Source of the DNA: Streptomyces bacillaris
Lineage (GTDB): Bacteria; Actinomycetota; Actinomycetes; Streptomycetales; Streptomycetaceae
Reading direction: 5' to 3'
Assembly: GCF_003268675.1 (NCBI RefSeq)
Contig: NZ_CP029378.1
Coordinates: 2,294,001 to 2,358,000 of the forward strand
DNA length: 64,000 nucleotides
Shown: in pieces, positions 1 to 11,737 of the stretch
How the letters are laid out: every line of letters starts with the position of its first letter
How positions within the stretch are numbered: position 1 is the stretch's first letter
Position numbers and translations under genes: made by a program
Notes under the pieces: model-generated
The model's database searches: none
Told to the model about the DNA's origin: nothing
The model's input: only the letters and a program-made list of their open reading frames with translations

Positions 1-330
1 GCGGGCGCGGCCGTACTTCGGCGGCTTCACCGGCGGCGGACCGCCGAACCAGCGGTGGGCGACCCAGGCGTCCACCTTCTTGATGGTGTGGTGGCCGAGG
101 CCGACCGTGAAGCCGATGTAGACGGCGGCCAGTCCGTGCTTCCAGTCGGGCTCGGCACCGCTCTTCAGGTCGATCGCCGTCACCACCAGCAGCACGACCT
201 CCAGCAGCGGCTCGCAGAGCAGTACGGCGGCTCCGAGCTTCGGCTTCCTCGCGACGTACCGCAGGGCGAGCCCGGCGGCCAGCAGGACCCAGAACGCGAC
301 TTCGCAGGCCACGACCAGTAGGGCGATCAC
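1..330 (-). CDS. Small integral membrane protein, 3' end outside window
   Basis: Reading from a GTG at 330 with a strong GGGAGGAGAG ribosome site 6 bases upstream, the frame stays open to the window edge (110 codons), so the C-terminus is missing. Two or three hydrophobic segments are visible: residues 2-22, about 32-50, and a weaker one near 68-80. Between them is a short charged loop, and the visible end is proline-rich (GGPPPVKPPK). I recognise no catalytic motif. It is divergent from chiS, so the two may share the roughly 160-base promoter region. Function unknown. Confidence 0.7.
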   Translation of the reverse strand, partial: MIALLVVACEVAFWVLLAAGLALRYVARKPKLGAAVLLCEPLLEVVLLVVTAIDLKSGAEPDWKHGLAAVYIGFTVGLGHHTIKKVDAWVAHRWFGGPPPVKPPKYGRAR

Positions 331-491
331 AGCGTCTCTCCTCCCGTTTCCCTCAAGCCTCCCGTCCGCCGGGCGGGGATACGTCGTCGGCAGTGACGAA
401 ACGGGACTGCATCCTTCGATGTACCGCGGCACCGCCGCGCTTCGTCCCGGGAAGGGGGGTCCGGGGGCGGTCCGGCGTGTTGGATGGAGGG

Positions 492-1700
492 GTGTCCACC
501 TCCCTCCGCCCCGACCGCGACGCCGTGGCCCTCGCCGTCTCCGGGCTGCTCGGGGGGCTGCTCCTGTGGCGCCTGGGCCTCCACACCCAGGGCGGCCGCC
601 CCTTCTCGGCGCCCTGGATCACCCTCGTACCGGTGACCGCCATGGCCGCGGCCGAGCTGCTGCGCCGCAACGCCCCGCGCACGGCGCTGACGATCGGGGT
701 GGTCGCGCTGGTCGCGGACCAGTTCACCCGGGGCAGCCTCGCCACCGTCCTGATGTTCACGGACGTCATGTACGCGGCCGCGCTGTACGGGACCCCGGCC
801 GCCGCCCGCCGGCTCCCGGTGGCCACGCTCCTGGTCACCGTCGCGTCCACGATCGGGTTCCTGGCCTGGTTCCGCAGGCCCGAGGCGCTGCTGATCGGCC
901 TGGTCATCGGGCTGGTCTCCTTCATCCCCGCCCTCACCGGGGTCAGCGTGCGCAGCCATCGCACCGCCGCCGACACCGCCCGGCTGGCCGCCGCCCAGAC
1001 CGCGCGGCTGGCCGAGATGGACCGGATCCAGGCGGTGGTCGCGGAGCGGGCCCGGATGGCCAGGGAACTGCACGACATGGTGGCCAACCACCTCTCGGCC
1101 GTGGCGATCCACTCCACGGCGGCCCTCTCCATCGACGACCCGGAGACCTCGCGGAGCGCCCTGAAGGTGATCCGGGAGAACAGTGTGGAGGGGCTCGCGG
1201 AGATGCGGCGGCTGATCGGGCTGCTGCGCGAGGGCGGGGAGGACGGCGAGGACGGGGCCCCGGCGGCGGCGCCGACGCTGGCGTCGCTGGACGCGCTGGT
1301 CGAGCAGGCGAACGTCAACGGGGCGGCGGGCGGGCTGGTCTGCGTACGGGAGGACACCCGGCCGCCGGAGGCCGGTGCGCTGCCCACGCCGGTCGAGCTG
1401 GCCGCGTACCGGATCGTGCAGGAGTCCCTCACCAACGCGCTCAAGCACGCGGCGCCGGGCCCGGTGACCGTGCGGCTCGCCCTCGCCGACGAGGTGCTGA
1501 CGGTCGAGGTGACCAGTGTGTCCGGCAGCCGGCCGGGGCCGACGGCGCCCGGTTCGGGGGCCGGTCTGGTCGGGATGCGGGAGCGGGTGGCACTGCTGGG
1601 CGGGACGTTCGCGGCGGGGGCCGAACCGGACGGCGAGGGGACGAAGTTGTGGCGGGTCCGGGCGGAACTGCCGGTACGGGAAAGGGAGTCGCGGGAATGA
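492..1700 (+). CDS. chiS: Sensor histidine kinase ChiS of the chitinase two-component system
   Basis: NarL-type sensor kinase. The N-terminal half has several hydrophobic segments. A HisKA_3 dimerisation box follows, with the phospho-acceptor in ELHD (His194 from this start), then an HATPase domain with the N-box Asn near 315 in SLTNALKHA and a glycine-rich GAGLVGMRER box near 356. The family autophosphorylates and passes phosphate to a LuxR-type regulator, here the next gene, whose ATG overlaps this stop by 4 bases. Placement directly before chiR and a chitinase matches the known Streptomyces chiS-chiR-chiC arrangement. The start is uncertain: GTG 492 begins the protein-like part, but its GGAGG is too close, and an in-frame GTG at 393 would add 33 unlikely-looking residues. 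Confidence 0.85.
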   Translation: MSTSLRPDRDAVALAVSGLLGGLLLWRLGLHTQGGRPFSAPWITLVPVTAMAAAELLRRNAPRTALTIGVVALVADQFTRGSLATVLMFTDVMYAAALYGTPAAARRLPVATLLVTVASTIGFLAWFRRPEALLIGLVIGLVSFIPALTGVSVRSHRTAADTARLAAAQTARLAEMDRIQAVVAERARMARELHDMVANHLSAVAIHSTAALSIDDPETSRSALKVIRENSVEGLAEMRRLIGLLREGGEDGEDGAPAAAPTLASLDALVEQANVNGAAGGLVCVREDTRPPEAGALPTPVELAAYRIVQESLTNALKHAAPGPVTVRLALADEVLTVEVTSVSGSRPGPTAPGSGAGLVGMRERVALLGGTFAAGAEPDGEGTKLWRVRAELPVRERESRE

Positions 1701-2347
1701 CGATCCGGGTGCTGGTCGCGGAGGACCAGGCGGCGGTGCGGGCGGGGCTGGTGCTGATCCTCTCCAGCGCCCCGGACATCGAGGTCGTCGGGGAGGCGGG
1801 GGACGGCGAGGCGGCGGTACGGCTGGCGCGCGAACTCCGGCCGGATCTGGTCCTGATGGACGTGCAGATGCCCCGCCTGGACGGGGTGTCGGCGACCCGG
1901 CAGGTAGTGGCGGAGGAACTGGCGGACGTCCTGGTGCTGACCACGTTCGACCTGGACGAGTACGTCTTCGGGGCGCTGCGGGCGGGGGCGTCGGGCTTCC
2001 TGCTGAAGAACACCGACGCCCGCGATCTGCTGGAGGCGGTCCGGACGGTGGCGCGCGGCGAGGGGCTGATCGCCCCGGCCGTGACGCGGCGGCTGATCGC
2101 GGAGTTCGCCGGTGCCACGCCCGTACGTGCGTCGGGTACGGCCGATCCGGCAGTGCTGGACTCCCTGACGCGGCGGGAGCGGGAGGTGCTGGGGTGTCTC
2201 GGGGAGGGGCTGTCGAACGCGGAGATCGCGGCGCGGCTGACGATGGCGGAGGCGACGGTGAAGACGCACGTCAGCCGGCTGCTGGCCAAGCTGGGGCTGC
2301 GGAGCCGGGTCCAGGCGGCGGTGCTGGCACAGGAGTTGGGCGGCTGA
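1697..2347 (+). CDS. chiR: Response regulator ChiR, NarL/LuxR family
   Basis: 216-residue two-domain regulator. The receiver domain spans residues 3-120, with the acidic pair at 10-11, phospho-acceptor Asp55 in LVLMDVQMP, and Lys in the GFLLKN segment. The LuxR-type helix-turn-helix occupies about 148-212 (LTRREREVL, then AEATVKTHVSRLLAKL). It is translationally coupled to chiS through an ATGA overlap. In other Streptomyces this pair drives expression of the adjacent chitinase gene. That role is inferred here from gene order and from the chitinase repeats in the promoter downstream. Confidence 0.9.
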   Translation: MTIRVLVAEDQAAVRAGLVLILSSAPDIEVVGEAGDGEAAVRLARELRPDLVLMDVQMPRLDGVSATRQVVAEELADVLVLTTFDLDEYVFGALRAGASGFLLKNTDARDLLEAVRTVARGEGLIAPAVTRRLIAEFAGATPVRASGTADPAVLDSLTRREREVLGCLGEGLSNAEIAARLTMAEATVKTHVSRLLAKLGLRSRVQAAVLAQELGG

Positions 2348-2410
2348 GGCCGGTCCGGTCCGGGTCGTGGCCGGGGGTGGCCGACGGCCTGATCGCGGCG
2401 GCGGGCGGGC

Positions 2411-2526
2411 GCGGCGAACGGCGGGACACCGGGCCCGGTCCGGCGCGGCGAACGGCCGGATCGCGGCCACGGACGGTACAGGGCGGCGAACGACCGCATT
2501 CCGGGCGCGGGGCGGGGCGGCGAACG
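2411..2526. repeat. Four imperfect GC-rich repeats upstream of the chitinase promoter
   Basis: The 10-mer GCGGCGAACG occurs at 2411, 2445, 2483 and 2517, spaced 34, 38 and 34 bases. Three of the copies are followed by CGCATTCCGGGC- or GCCGGATT-like sequence. They fill most of the non-coding gap between chiR and the chitinase promoter. No gene is evident here. Whether they bind a protein is unknown. Confidence 0.6.
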
Positions 2527-2570
2527 GCCGGATTCCGGGCCGATTTCGGGCCGGTTCCGGTCTTCGATCT

Positions 2571-2613
2571 TTGGTCCAGACCTCTTGACGATTGGTCCAG
2601 ACCTTCCTAATGT
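2571..2613 (+). promoter_or_regulatory. Chitinase promoter with paired direct repeats
   Basis: Two identical 13-mers TTGGTCCAGACCT lie at 2571-2583 and 2592-2604, 21 bases apart. They bracket a near-consensus -35 (TTGACG, 2585-2590), and a -10 (TAATGT, 2608-2613) follows after a 17-base spacer. Streptomyces chitinase promoters carry this kind of 12-base direct repeat (TGGTCTAGACC type), which is needed for chitin induction and glucose repression and overlaps the DasR dre-like motif. The transcript would have a leader of about 100 bases before chiC. Confidence 0.88.
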
Positions 2614-2720
2614 CACCGAACACACACTGCGGTGAGTACGAGAGCACCCGTACTCAGGGCGGCGCAGGGTTTGCAGTCCACGAACTACCCCCGTTACTGG
2701 ACCTCACCCCAGGAGCACCG

Positions 2721-4592
2721 TTGAGTACTGAGACCCCCCAACGCCGATCCAGATTCAGATGGATACCCACCCGCAGCGGCCGGTCGAAGGTCATCGCCGG
2801 CCTCACCGCACTCGCCGTCCCGTTCGCCGCGATGGTCGGCCTGGCCTCCCCCGCGTCGGCCGCCACCTCGGCCACGGCCACGTACACCAAGAAGTCGGAC
2901 TGGGGCAGCGGCTTCGAGGGCCAGTGGACGGTGAAGAACACCGGCACCACGGCGCTCTCCTCCTGGACGATCGAGTGGGACTACCCGACCGGCACCCGGG
3001 TCAACTCCGCCTGGGACGCCACCGTCACCAACTCCGGCACACGCTGGACCGCCAAGAACCTCGGCTGGAACGGGTCGATCGCCCCCGGTGCCAGCGTCAG
3101 CTTCGGCTTCAACGGCTCGGGCCCCGGTGCTCCCAGCGGCTGTAAGCTCAACGGCGCGGCCTGTGACGGCTCCACCGTCCCCGGCGACAACCCGCCCTCG
3201 GCCCCCGGGACCCCCACCACCAGCGATGTCACCAACACCTCGGTGAAGCTCAGCTGGAGCGCGGCCACGGACGACAAGGGCGTCAAGAACTACGACGTCC
3301 TGCGCAACGGCTCCAAGATCGCCACGGTCACCGGCACCACGTACACCAACACCGGTCTGACCGCCGGCACGGACTACACGTACGCCGTCCAGGCCCGCGA
3401 CACCATCGACCAGCTCGGCCCGGTCTCCGGCTCCGTCTCGGTGCGCACCACGGGCGGCGACGACCCGCCCCCGCCCGGTGACAAGATCAACCTGGGCTAC
3501 TTCACCAACTGGGGCGTCTACGGGCGCAACTACCACGTCAAGAACCTGGTGACGTCCGGCTCCGCGGCGAAGATCACGCACATCAACTACGCCTTCGGCA
3601 ACGTGCAGAACGGCCGCTGCACCATCGGTGACTCCTACGCCGACTACGACAAGGCGTACACCGCCGACCAGTCCGTGGACGGCGTCGCCGACACCTGGGA
3701 CCAGCCCCTGCGCGGCAACTTCAACCAGCTCCGCAAGCTGAAGGCCAAGTACCCGCACATCAAGGTCCTCTGGTCCTTCGGCGGCTGGACCTGGTCCGGC
3801 GGCTTCGGCCAGGCCGTCCAGAACCCCGCCGCCTTCGCCCAGTCCTGCTACGACCTGGTCGAGGACCCGCGCTGGGCCGATGTCTTCGACGGCATCGACC
3901 TGGACTGGGAGTACCCCAACGCCTGCGGTCTGACCTGTGACAACAGCGGCCCGGCCGCGATCAAGGTCATGGCCGACGCCATGCGGGCCAAGTTCGGCCC
4001 GAACAACCTGGTCACCGCCGCCATCACCGCGGACGCCTCCTCCGGCGGCAAGATCGACGCCGCCGACTACGGCGGCGCCGCCCAGTCCTTCGACTGGTAC
4101 AACGTGATGACGTACGACTTCTTCGGCGCCTGGGCGAACAAGGGCCCGACGGCCCCCCACTCCCCGCTGAACGCGTACACCGGCATCCCGCAGGCGGGCT
4201 TCAACTCCGCCGACGCCATCGCCAAGCTGAAGGCCAAGGGCGTCCCGGCCAAGAAGCTCCTCCTCGGCATCGGCTTCTACGGCCGCGGCTGGACCGGAGT
4301 CACCCAGGCCGCCCCCGGCGGCACGGCGACCGGTGCGGCGCAGGGCACGTACGAGGCGGGCATCGAGGACTACAAGGTCCTCAAGAACACCTGCCCGGCC
4401 ACCGGCACCATCGCCGGCACGGCCTACGCCCACTGCGGCACCAACTGGTGGAGCTACGACACCCCGGCCACCATCGGCTCCAAGATGACCTGGGCGAAGA
4501 ACCAGGGCCTGGGTGGCGCGTTCTTCTGGGAGTTCTCCGGCGACACCACCAACGGTGAACTGGTGAGCGCGATCGACAGCGGTCTCAAGTAA
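2721..4592 (+). CDS. chiC: Secreted family 18 chitinase with CBM2 and fibronectin III domains
   Basis: Hydrolyses chitin outside the cell. I chose the TTG at 2721 because AGGAG sits 5 bases upstream and a Sec signal peptide follows directly (basic n-region, hydrophobic 23-41, cleavage after ASA at 47). The frame is open further upstream, but that part covers the promoter. Domains of the 623-residue protein: CBM2-type binding module about 48-150, fibronectin III about 158-245, proline linker, GH18 catalytic domain about 254-623. The catalytic motif DGIDLDWE ends in the proton donor Glu397. It matches the Chi63/ChiC exochitinase architecture. Regulation is probably by ChiSR and DasR through the upstream repeats. 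Confidence 0.93.
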   Translation: MSTETPQRRSRFRWIPTRSGRSKVIAGLTALAVPFAAMVGLASPASAATSATATYTKKSDWGSGFEGQWTVKNTGTTALSSWTIEWDYPTGTRVNSAWDATVTNSGTRWTAKNLGWNGSIAPGASVSFGFNGSGPGAPSGCKLNGAACDGSTVPGDNPPSAPGTPTTSDVTNTSVKLSWSAATDDKGVKNYDVLRNGSKIATVTGTTYTNTGLTAGTDYTYAVQARDTIDQLGPVSGSVSVRTTGGDDPPPPGDKINLGYFTNWGVYGRNYHVKNLVTSGSAAKITHINYAFGNVQNGRCTIGDSYADYDKAYTADQSVDGVADTWDQPLRGNFNQLRKLKAKYPHIKVLWSFGGWTWSGGFGQAVQNPAAFAQSCYDLVEDPRWADVFDGIDLDWEYPNACGLTCDNSGPAAIKVMADAMRAKFGPNNLVTAAITADASSGGKIDAADYGGAAQSFDWYNVMTYDFFGAWANKGPTAPHSPLNAYTGIPQAGFNSADAIAKLKAKGVPAKKLLLGIGFYGRGWTGVTQAAPGGTATGAAQGTYEAGIEDYKVLKNTCPATGTIAGTAYAHCGTNWWSYDTPATIGSKMTWAKNQGLGGAFFWEFSGDTTNGELVSAIDSGLK

Positions 4593-4631
4593 CCCCCACG
4601 CCACACCTCTGAGCACCACCCCCGGAATACC

Positions 4632-4670
4632 GCCGGGGAGACGGGTCCGCCCCCCGTCTCCCCGGCTTTT
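4632..4670 (+). terminator. Rho-independent terminator of chiC
   Basis: A perfect 14-base stem (left arm 4632-4645, right arm 4653-4666) is followed directly by TTTT, 40 bases after the chiC stop. The rest of the gap to 4890 holds GTACGGG-rich sequence and no gene that I can support. Confidence 0.88.
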
Positions 4671-4890
4671 CGCTGTGTACGGGGAGATGTACGGGCGTGG
4701 GTACGGCCACGCGTACGGGCACGGACGCAGGTCCGGCCATGCGTACGGCACGGGTAAGGGGCCGGGGCCCGGGGAGGGGCTGGGGGCTCGGGGACGGCTG
4801 AGGACCCGGCGCCCGCACACACCGGCGGCCCCGGTCCGGGAACCGGGGCCGCCGACGCACTCTCCGTACGCTGTCCGCTCGCCGCCGCCC

Positions 4891-5343
4891 CTACGCGACG
4901 TTCACCCGCTGGCCGGGCGGTGCCGCCTCCAGCCAGGCGAGGAAGCCGGTCAGGGCGTCCTCGCTCATCGCCAGCTCCAGGCGGATCCCCCGGTGGAGAC
5001 AGCCGAGCACGACGGAGTCGGAGAGGAGCGCCAGCTCCTCCTCGCCCTCCGGAAGGCGGCGGGCGATCACCTCGATCGCAGAACGCTCCAGGCCCCGGCG
5101 GGGGCGAGGAGCGTAGGAGAAGACACGGAACCAGTCGACACGGTCACCGCTGTAGCGGGCGACCCCGTAGACCCAGCCTTTGCCGGAGGGGTCCGGCTCC
5201 TCGGAGACGTCCCAGCGGAGGGAGCAGTCGAAGGTGCCTCCGGAGCGCTGGATCAGCCGCCGGCGCAGGCCGAAGACGAACAGACCCAGCAGGACCAGCA
5301 CGATGACGGATACGCCCACCCACAACGCGAGGACCATCTCCAC
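4891..5343 (-). CDS. DUF2550 single-pass membrane protein
   Basis: 150 residues. One N-terminal transmembrane helix (about 3-25) is followed by a basic RRRL stretch and a roughly 110-residue domain (GGTFDCSLRWD, VYGVARYSGD, WFRVFSYAPRPRR) typical of actinobacterial DUF2550 proteins, which are regularly found beside the ATP synthase operon. The GTG at 5343 was preferred over the ATG two codons on because GAGGAGG lies 6 bases before it. It follows atpC by 135 bases and could be the tail of the atp transcript. Function is unknown. Confidence 0.8.
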   Translation of the reverse strand: MEMVLALWVGVSVIVLVLLGLFVFGLRRRLIQRSGGTFDCSLRWDVSEEPDPSGKGWVYGVARYSGDRVDWFRVFSYAPRPRRGLERSAIEVIARRLPEGEEELALLSDSVVLGCLHRGIRLELAMSEDALTGFLAWLEAAPPGQRVNVA

Positions 5344-5478
5344 CGACCTCCTCGCATCGTCGAGTAACGGGAAACGAACCGATTCGAACTGAATTGCACC
5401 TGCATCGCCTCAGCCGCGACACGGCTGGATTTCTCCAGCGCGGGCCGCGGCTGAGTAAAAACATCTGTCCGTGGGGTG

Positions 5479-5853
5479 CTAGCGCACCGCCACCGCGCGC
5501 AGACGGATCTCGGCGCGCCGCTCGGCAGCGGCGTCCGCGTCAGACTTCGCGCGCTCCAGCGCACGCTCGGCGCGCTGGACATCGATCTCGTCCGCCAGCT
5601 CGACGATCTCGGCCAGCAGCGACAGCTTGTTGTCCGCGAACGAGATGAAACCACCGTGCACAGCGGCGATGACGGTACCGCCCTCGCTCGTGCGGATCGT
5701 CACCGGGCCCGATTCCAGCACACCGAGAAGCGGCTGGTGACCGGGCATGATGCCGATGTCGCCGGACGTGGTGCGCGCGACGACCAGCGTGGCCTCGCCG
5801 GACCAGACACTGCGGTCCGCGGCGACCAGCTCGACATGCAGCTCAGCAGCCAA
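5479..5853 (-). CDS. atpC: ATP synthase F1 subunit epsilon
   Basis: 124 residues, the usual length. The N-terminal beta-sandwich contains GDIGIMPGHQPLLGVLESG, and the C-terminal helical hairpin is rich in Glu, Arg and Ala (AERALERAKSDAD). It forms part of the central stalk and restrains ATP hydrolysis. The TTG at 5853 is the start because GAGGAG lies just upstream and the family N-terminus AAELHVELV follows. An in-frame ATG at 5874 would add 7 unrelated residues. It is the last atp gene and is separated from atpD by two hairpins. Confidence 0.93.
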   Translation of the reverse strand: MAAELHVELVAADRSVWSGEATLVVARTTSGDIGIMPGHQPLLGVLESGPVTIRTSEGGTVIAAVHGGFISFADNKLSLLAEIVELADEIDVQRAERALERAKSDADAAAERRAEIRLRAVAVR

Positions 5854-5871
5854 GGAGACTCCTCGGGTCAC

Positions 5872-5947
5872 CACCCGGCCGACCGGCCGGGTGTTGGGTC
5901 AATTCTACGGGGCGTGGTGAGGGGGGCGGGACACACCCGCCCCCCTC
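5872..5947 (-). other. Two strong hairpins between atpD and atpC
   Basis: A perfect 9-base stem with a GACC loop occupies 5872-5893. A perfect 12-base GC stem with an ACACA loop occupies 5919-5947. Neither is followed by a T-run, so they look like processing, stability or partial-termination structures that could set the level of epsilon relative to beta. Confidence 0.6.
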
Positions 5948-5960
5948 GGTGAGCCGGGGG

Positions 5961-8320
<2,360 letters not shown>

Positions 8321-8323
8321 CGA

Positions 8324-9895
8324 TCAGCCCTCGCCCAGGAGCTTGCCGTCCGAGGTCTCGAACTGCTGCTTGAAGGCGGCGATCGCGTCGGCGATCGACT
8401 GCAGCGTGTCGTCGGACATCTTGCCGCCCTCGGCGATGCTGGTCAGCAGGTCCTTGCGCTCGCGGCGCAGGAACTCCAGCAGCTCGGACTCGAAGCGGCG
8501 GATGTCCTCGACCGGGACGTCGTCCATCTTGCCCGTGGTGCCGGCCCAGACCGAGACGACCTGCTCCTCCATCGGGAACGGGGCGTACTGCGGCTGCTTC
8601 AGCAGCTCGACCATGCGCTTGCCGCGCTCCAGCGCCGCCTTGGAGGCCGCGTCCAGGTCGGAACCGAAGGCGGCGAACGCCTCCAGCTCACGGAACTGGG
8701 CGAGGTCCACGCGGAGCCGGCCGGAGACCTGCTTCATGGCCTTGTGCTGGGCGGAGCCACCGACTCGGGAGACCGAGATACCGACGTTGAGCGCCGGACG
8801 CTGACCCGCGTTGAACAGGTCGGACTCCAGGAAGCACTGGCCGTCGGTGATGGAGATGACGTTGGTCGGGATGAACGCCGACACGTCGTTCGCCTTGGTC
8901 TCGACGATCGGGAGGCCCGTCATCGAACCGGCACCCATCTCGTCGGAGAGCTTGGCGCAGCGCTCCAGCAGACGCGAGTGCAGGTAGAAGACGTCACCCG
9001 GGTAGGCCTCACGGCCCGGCGGGCGGCGCAGCAGCAGGGACACGGCGCGGTAGGCGTCGGCCTGCTTCGAGAGGTCGTCGAAGATGATCAGGACGTGCTT
9101 GCCCTGGTACATCCAGTGCTGGCCGATGGCCGAACCGGTGTACGGCGCCAGGTACTTGAAGCCGGCCGGGTCGGACGCCGGGGCGGCGACGATGGTCGTG
9201 TACTCCAGCGCACCGGCCTCTTCGAGCGCACCACGCACGGAGGCGATGGTGGAGCCCTTCTGACCGATGGCGACGTAGATGCAGCGCACCTGCTTGTTCA
9301 CGTCGCCCGAGCGCCAGTTGTCGCGCTGGTTGATGATCGTGTCGACGGCCAGAGCGGTCTTACCCGTCTGACGGTCGCCGATGATCAGCTGACGCTGGCC
9401 GCGGCCGATCGGCACCATGGCGTCGACGGCCTTGTAGCCGGTCTGCATCGGCTCGTGCACCGACTTGCGGACCATGACGCCAGGGGCCTGCAGCTCGAGG
9501 GCGCGGCGGCTGTCGGTCGCGATCTCGCCGAGACCGTCGATCGGGTTGCCGAGCGGGTCGACGACGCGGCCGAGGTAACCCTCGCCGACGCCGACGGAGA
9601 GCACCTCACCGGTGCGCTGCACCGGCTGGCCCTCCTCGATGCCGCTGAACTCGCCGAGGACGATCGCACCGATCTCGCGCTCCTCGAGGTTGAGGGCGAG
9701 ACCGAGGGTTCCGTCCTCGAACTTCAGCAGCTCGTTCGCCATGGCGGAGGGCAGGCCCTCCACCTTCGCGATGCCGTCGCCGGCAACGCTGACCGTACCG
9801 ACCTCCTCGCGCGAGGCCGCGTCCGGCTGGTACGACTGGACAAAGTTCTCCAGTGCGTCCCGGATCTCCTCCGGCCGGATCGTGAGCTCCGCCAT
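8324..9895 (-). CDS. atpA: ATP synthase F1 subunit alpha
   Basis: Non-catalytic nucleotide-binding F1 subunit, 523 residues from the ATG at 9895 ([11 protein letters not shown]). The frame is open for 29 more codons upstream, but that stretch lies over an intergenic hairpin and lacks family similarity. The P-loop is GDRQTGKT, and the signatures [21 protein letters not shown] and Walker [11 protein letters not shown] are present. The 134-base gap to atpH contains a hairpin with arms 9943-9949 and 9954-9960. Confidence 0.97.
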   Translation of the reverse strand: MAELTIRPEEIRDALENFVQSYQPDAASREEVGTVSVAGDGIAKVEGLPSAMANELLKFEDGTLGLALNLEEREIGAIVLGEFSGIEEGQPVQRTGEVLSVGVGEGYLGRVVDPLGNPIDGLGEIATDSRRALELQAPGVMVRKSVHEPMQTGYKAVDAMVPIGRGQRQLIIGDRQTGKTALAVDTIINQRDNWRSGDVNKQVRCIYVAIGQKGSTIASVRGALEEAGALEYTTIVAAPASDPAGFKYLAPYTGSAIGQHWMYQGKHVLIIFDDLSKQADAYRAVSLLLRRPPGREAYPGDVFYLHSRLLERCAKLSDEMGAGSMTGLPIVETKANDVSAFIPTNVISITDGQCFLESDLFNAGQRPALNVGISVSRVGGSAQHKAMKQVSGRLRVDLAQFRELEAFAAFGSDLDAASKAALERGKRMVELLKQPQYAPFPMEEQVVSVWAGTTGKMDDVPVEDIRRFESELLEFLRRERKDLLTSIAEGGKMSDDTLQSIADAIAAFKQQFETSDGKLLGEG

Positions 9896-10029
9896 CTGGG
9901 TTCCCTGCTCTCCTTGTTGGGCCCGAAGTTTCTTAAGGGGGTCTGGGGGCCGACCCCCAGGAATCTTCTGCAGTTTCTGCACGGCCCAACCGGGCCGCTG
10001 GTCTTGCTTGTTCTCTTGCGCTGCGCTTG

Positions 10030-10845
10030 TCAGCCGGCGATGCGGCGGGTCGCCTCTTCGAGACGCTCCGCGACGGTGCCGTTGATGATCTCGTCACCGA
10101 CGCGCACCGAGATCCCGCCGAGGACCGCGGGGTCCACGTCCAGGTTCAGGTGCATCTCGCGGCCGTACAGCTTCGCCAGGGCGGCGCCGAGGCGCTGCTT
10201 CTGCCGGTCGCTGAGCGGCACCGCCGAGGTGACGACGGCGACCGCGCGGTCGCGGCGCTCCGCGGCGAGCTTGGACAGGGACTCGATCCCTGCCTCCAGG
10301 CTACGTCCCCGCGGCTGGGTCACCAGGCGGACGATGATCCGCTCGGTGACCGGCTGCGCCTTGCCGCCGAGCAGGCTGCGGAGCAGCTGGCCCTTGGCGG
10401 CGGCGGTGGCCGTACGGCTGGTGAGCGCCGAACGCAGCTCCTGGTCGGAGCCGACGATCCGGCCGAACCGGAACAGCTCGTCCTCGACGTCGTCGAGGAC
10501 ACCGGCGCGCTGGGCCGCGGTGAGGTCCGCGGTGTTCGCCAGTTCCTCGACCGAGTCCACCAGGTCACGCGACTGCGACCAGCGGGAGCGGACCAGCCCG
10601 GAGACCAGGTCGACGGCTTCGCCGCTGACCTGACCGCTGAGCAGGCGCGCGGCCAGCTCGGCCTTGCTCTCGCCGCTCTGGGCCGGGTCCGTGAGAACCC
10701 GGCGCAGGGAAACTTCGCGGTCGAGCAGCGCGGTGACCGATGCCAGGTCGTCGGCGAGGGCCGCCGCGTCGACCGACGTGTTGTCGGTCAGCGCGTCGAG
10801 CCGCTCGCGTGCGGCGGCCAGTGCCTCGCGGCTCGCACCGTTCAT
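10030..10845 (-). CDS. atpH: ATP synthase F1 subunit delta
   Basis: Peripheral stalk subunit (OSCP), 271 residues, the long actinobacterial type. The C-terminal signature [22 protein letters not shown] ([17 protein letters not shown]) is intact. The N-terminal two thirds is helical and carries [13 protein letters not shown]. Its ATG overlaps the atpF stop by 4 bases. It links the top of F1 to the b-subunit stalk. Confidence 0.95.
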   Translation of the reverse strand: MNGASREALAAARERLDALTDNTSVDAAALADDLASVTALLDREVSLRRVLTDPAQSGESKAELAARLLSGQVSGEAVDLVSGLVRSRWSQSRDLVDSVEELANTADLTAAQRAGVLDDVEDELFRFGRIVGSDQELRSALTSRTATAAAKGQLLRSLLGGKAQPVTERIIVRLVTQPRGRSLEAGIESLSKLAAERRDRAVAVVTSAVPLSDRQKQRLGAALAKLYGREMHLNLDVDPAVLGGISVRVGDEIINGTVAERLEEATRRIAG

Positions 10846-11378
10846 CGGGCAGCCTCGGCCTTCGCCTCGAGCTCGTCGAGGAAACGGTCGACGGTGCCGC
10901 TCTGCCGGGCGTGGTCCTGGAGGGACTCGCCGACGAGCTTGCCGGCCAGGTCGGTGGCGAGCTTGCCCACGTCCTGACGCAGCGCGGAGGCCGCGGCCTT
11001 GCGGTCGGCCTCGATCTGGGCGTGGCCGGCGGCGATGATCTCCTCGCGCTGCCGCTGACCTTCCGCCTTCATCTCCTGGATGATGACGGCGCCCTGCTCC
11101 TGCGCCTCCTGGCGCAGACGGGCGGCCTCGTGACGGGCCTCCGCGAGCTGAGCCTTGTACTGCTCAAGAACGCTCTGCGCCTCGGTCTGAGCCGCTTCGG
11201 CCTTCTCGATGCCACCCTCGATCGCCTCGCGACGCTCGTCCAGGGCCTTGTTGATGGCCGGGAGGAGCTTCTTGTAGAAGACGAAGAAGACAATGCTGAA
11301 GCAGATCAGACCGATGACGATCTCGGGCCAGACCGGCAGCAGCGGTGACTGCGGCTCCTCGGCTGCCAGATGCAACAT
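10842..11378 (-). CDS. atpF: ATP synthase Fo subunit b
   Basis: 178 residues. A single membrane helix (about 17-36, IVIGLICFSIVFFVFYKKLL) is followed by a long charged coiled coil (INKALDERREAIEGGIEKAE onward) that forms the peripheral stalk. Length and layout match Streptomyces b subunits. It overlaps atpH downstream and lies 41 bases from atpE upstream. Confidence 0.96.
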   Translation of the reverse strand: MLHLAAEEPQSPLLPVWPEIVIGLICFSIVFFVFYKKLLPAINKALDERREAIEGGIEKAEAAQTEAQSVLEQYKAQLAEARHEAARLRQEAQEQGAVIIQEMKAEGQRQREEIIAAGHAQIEADRKAAASALRQDVGKLATDLAGKLVGESLQDHARQSGTVDRFLDELEAKAEAAR

Positions 11379-11419
11379 GGTGGACCTTTCGTCGAAAACG
11401 TATCGTCAGGTCGCCTGGA

Positions 11420-11704
<285 letters not shown>

Positions 11705-11737
11705 CTAGGGGGTGTCCGGGTGGTGGCCCGGGTGTCC

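Noticed and set aside
2592..2720. Longer chitinase starting at 2592
   Set aside because: Those 43 codons overlap the promoter and its leader. The signal peptide and AGGAG place the start at TTG 2721.
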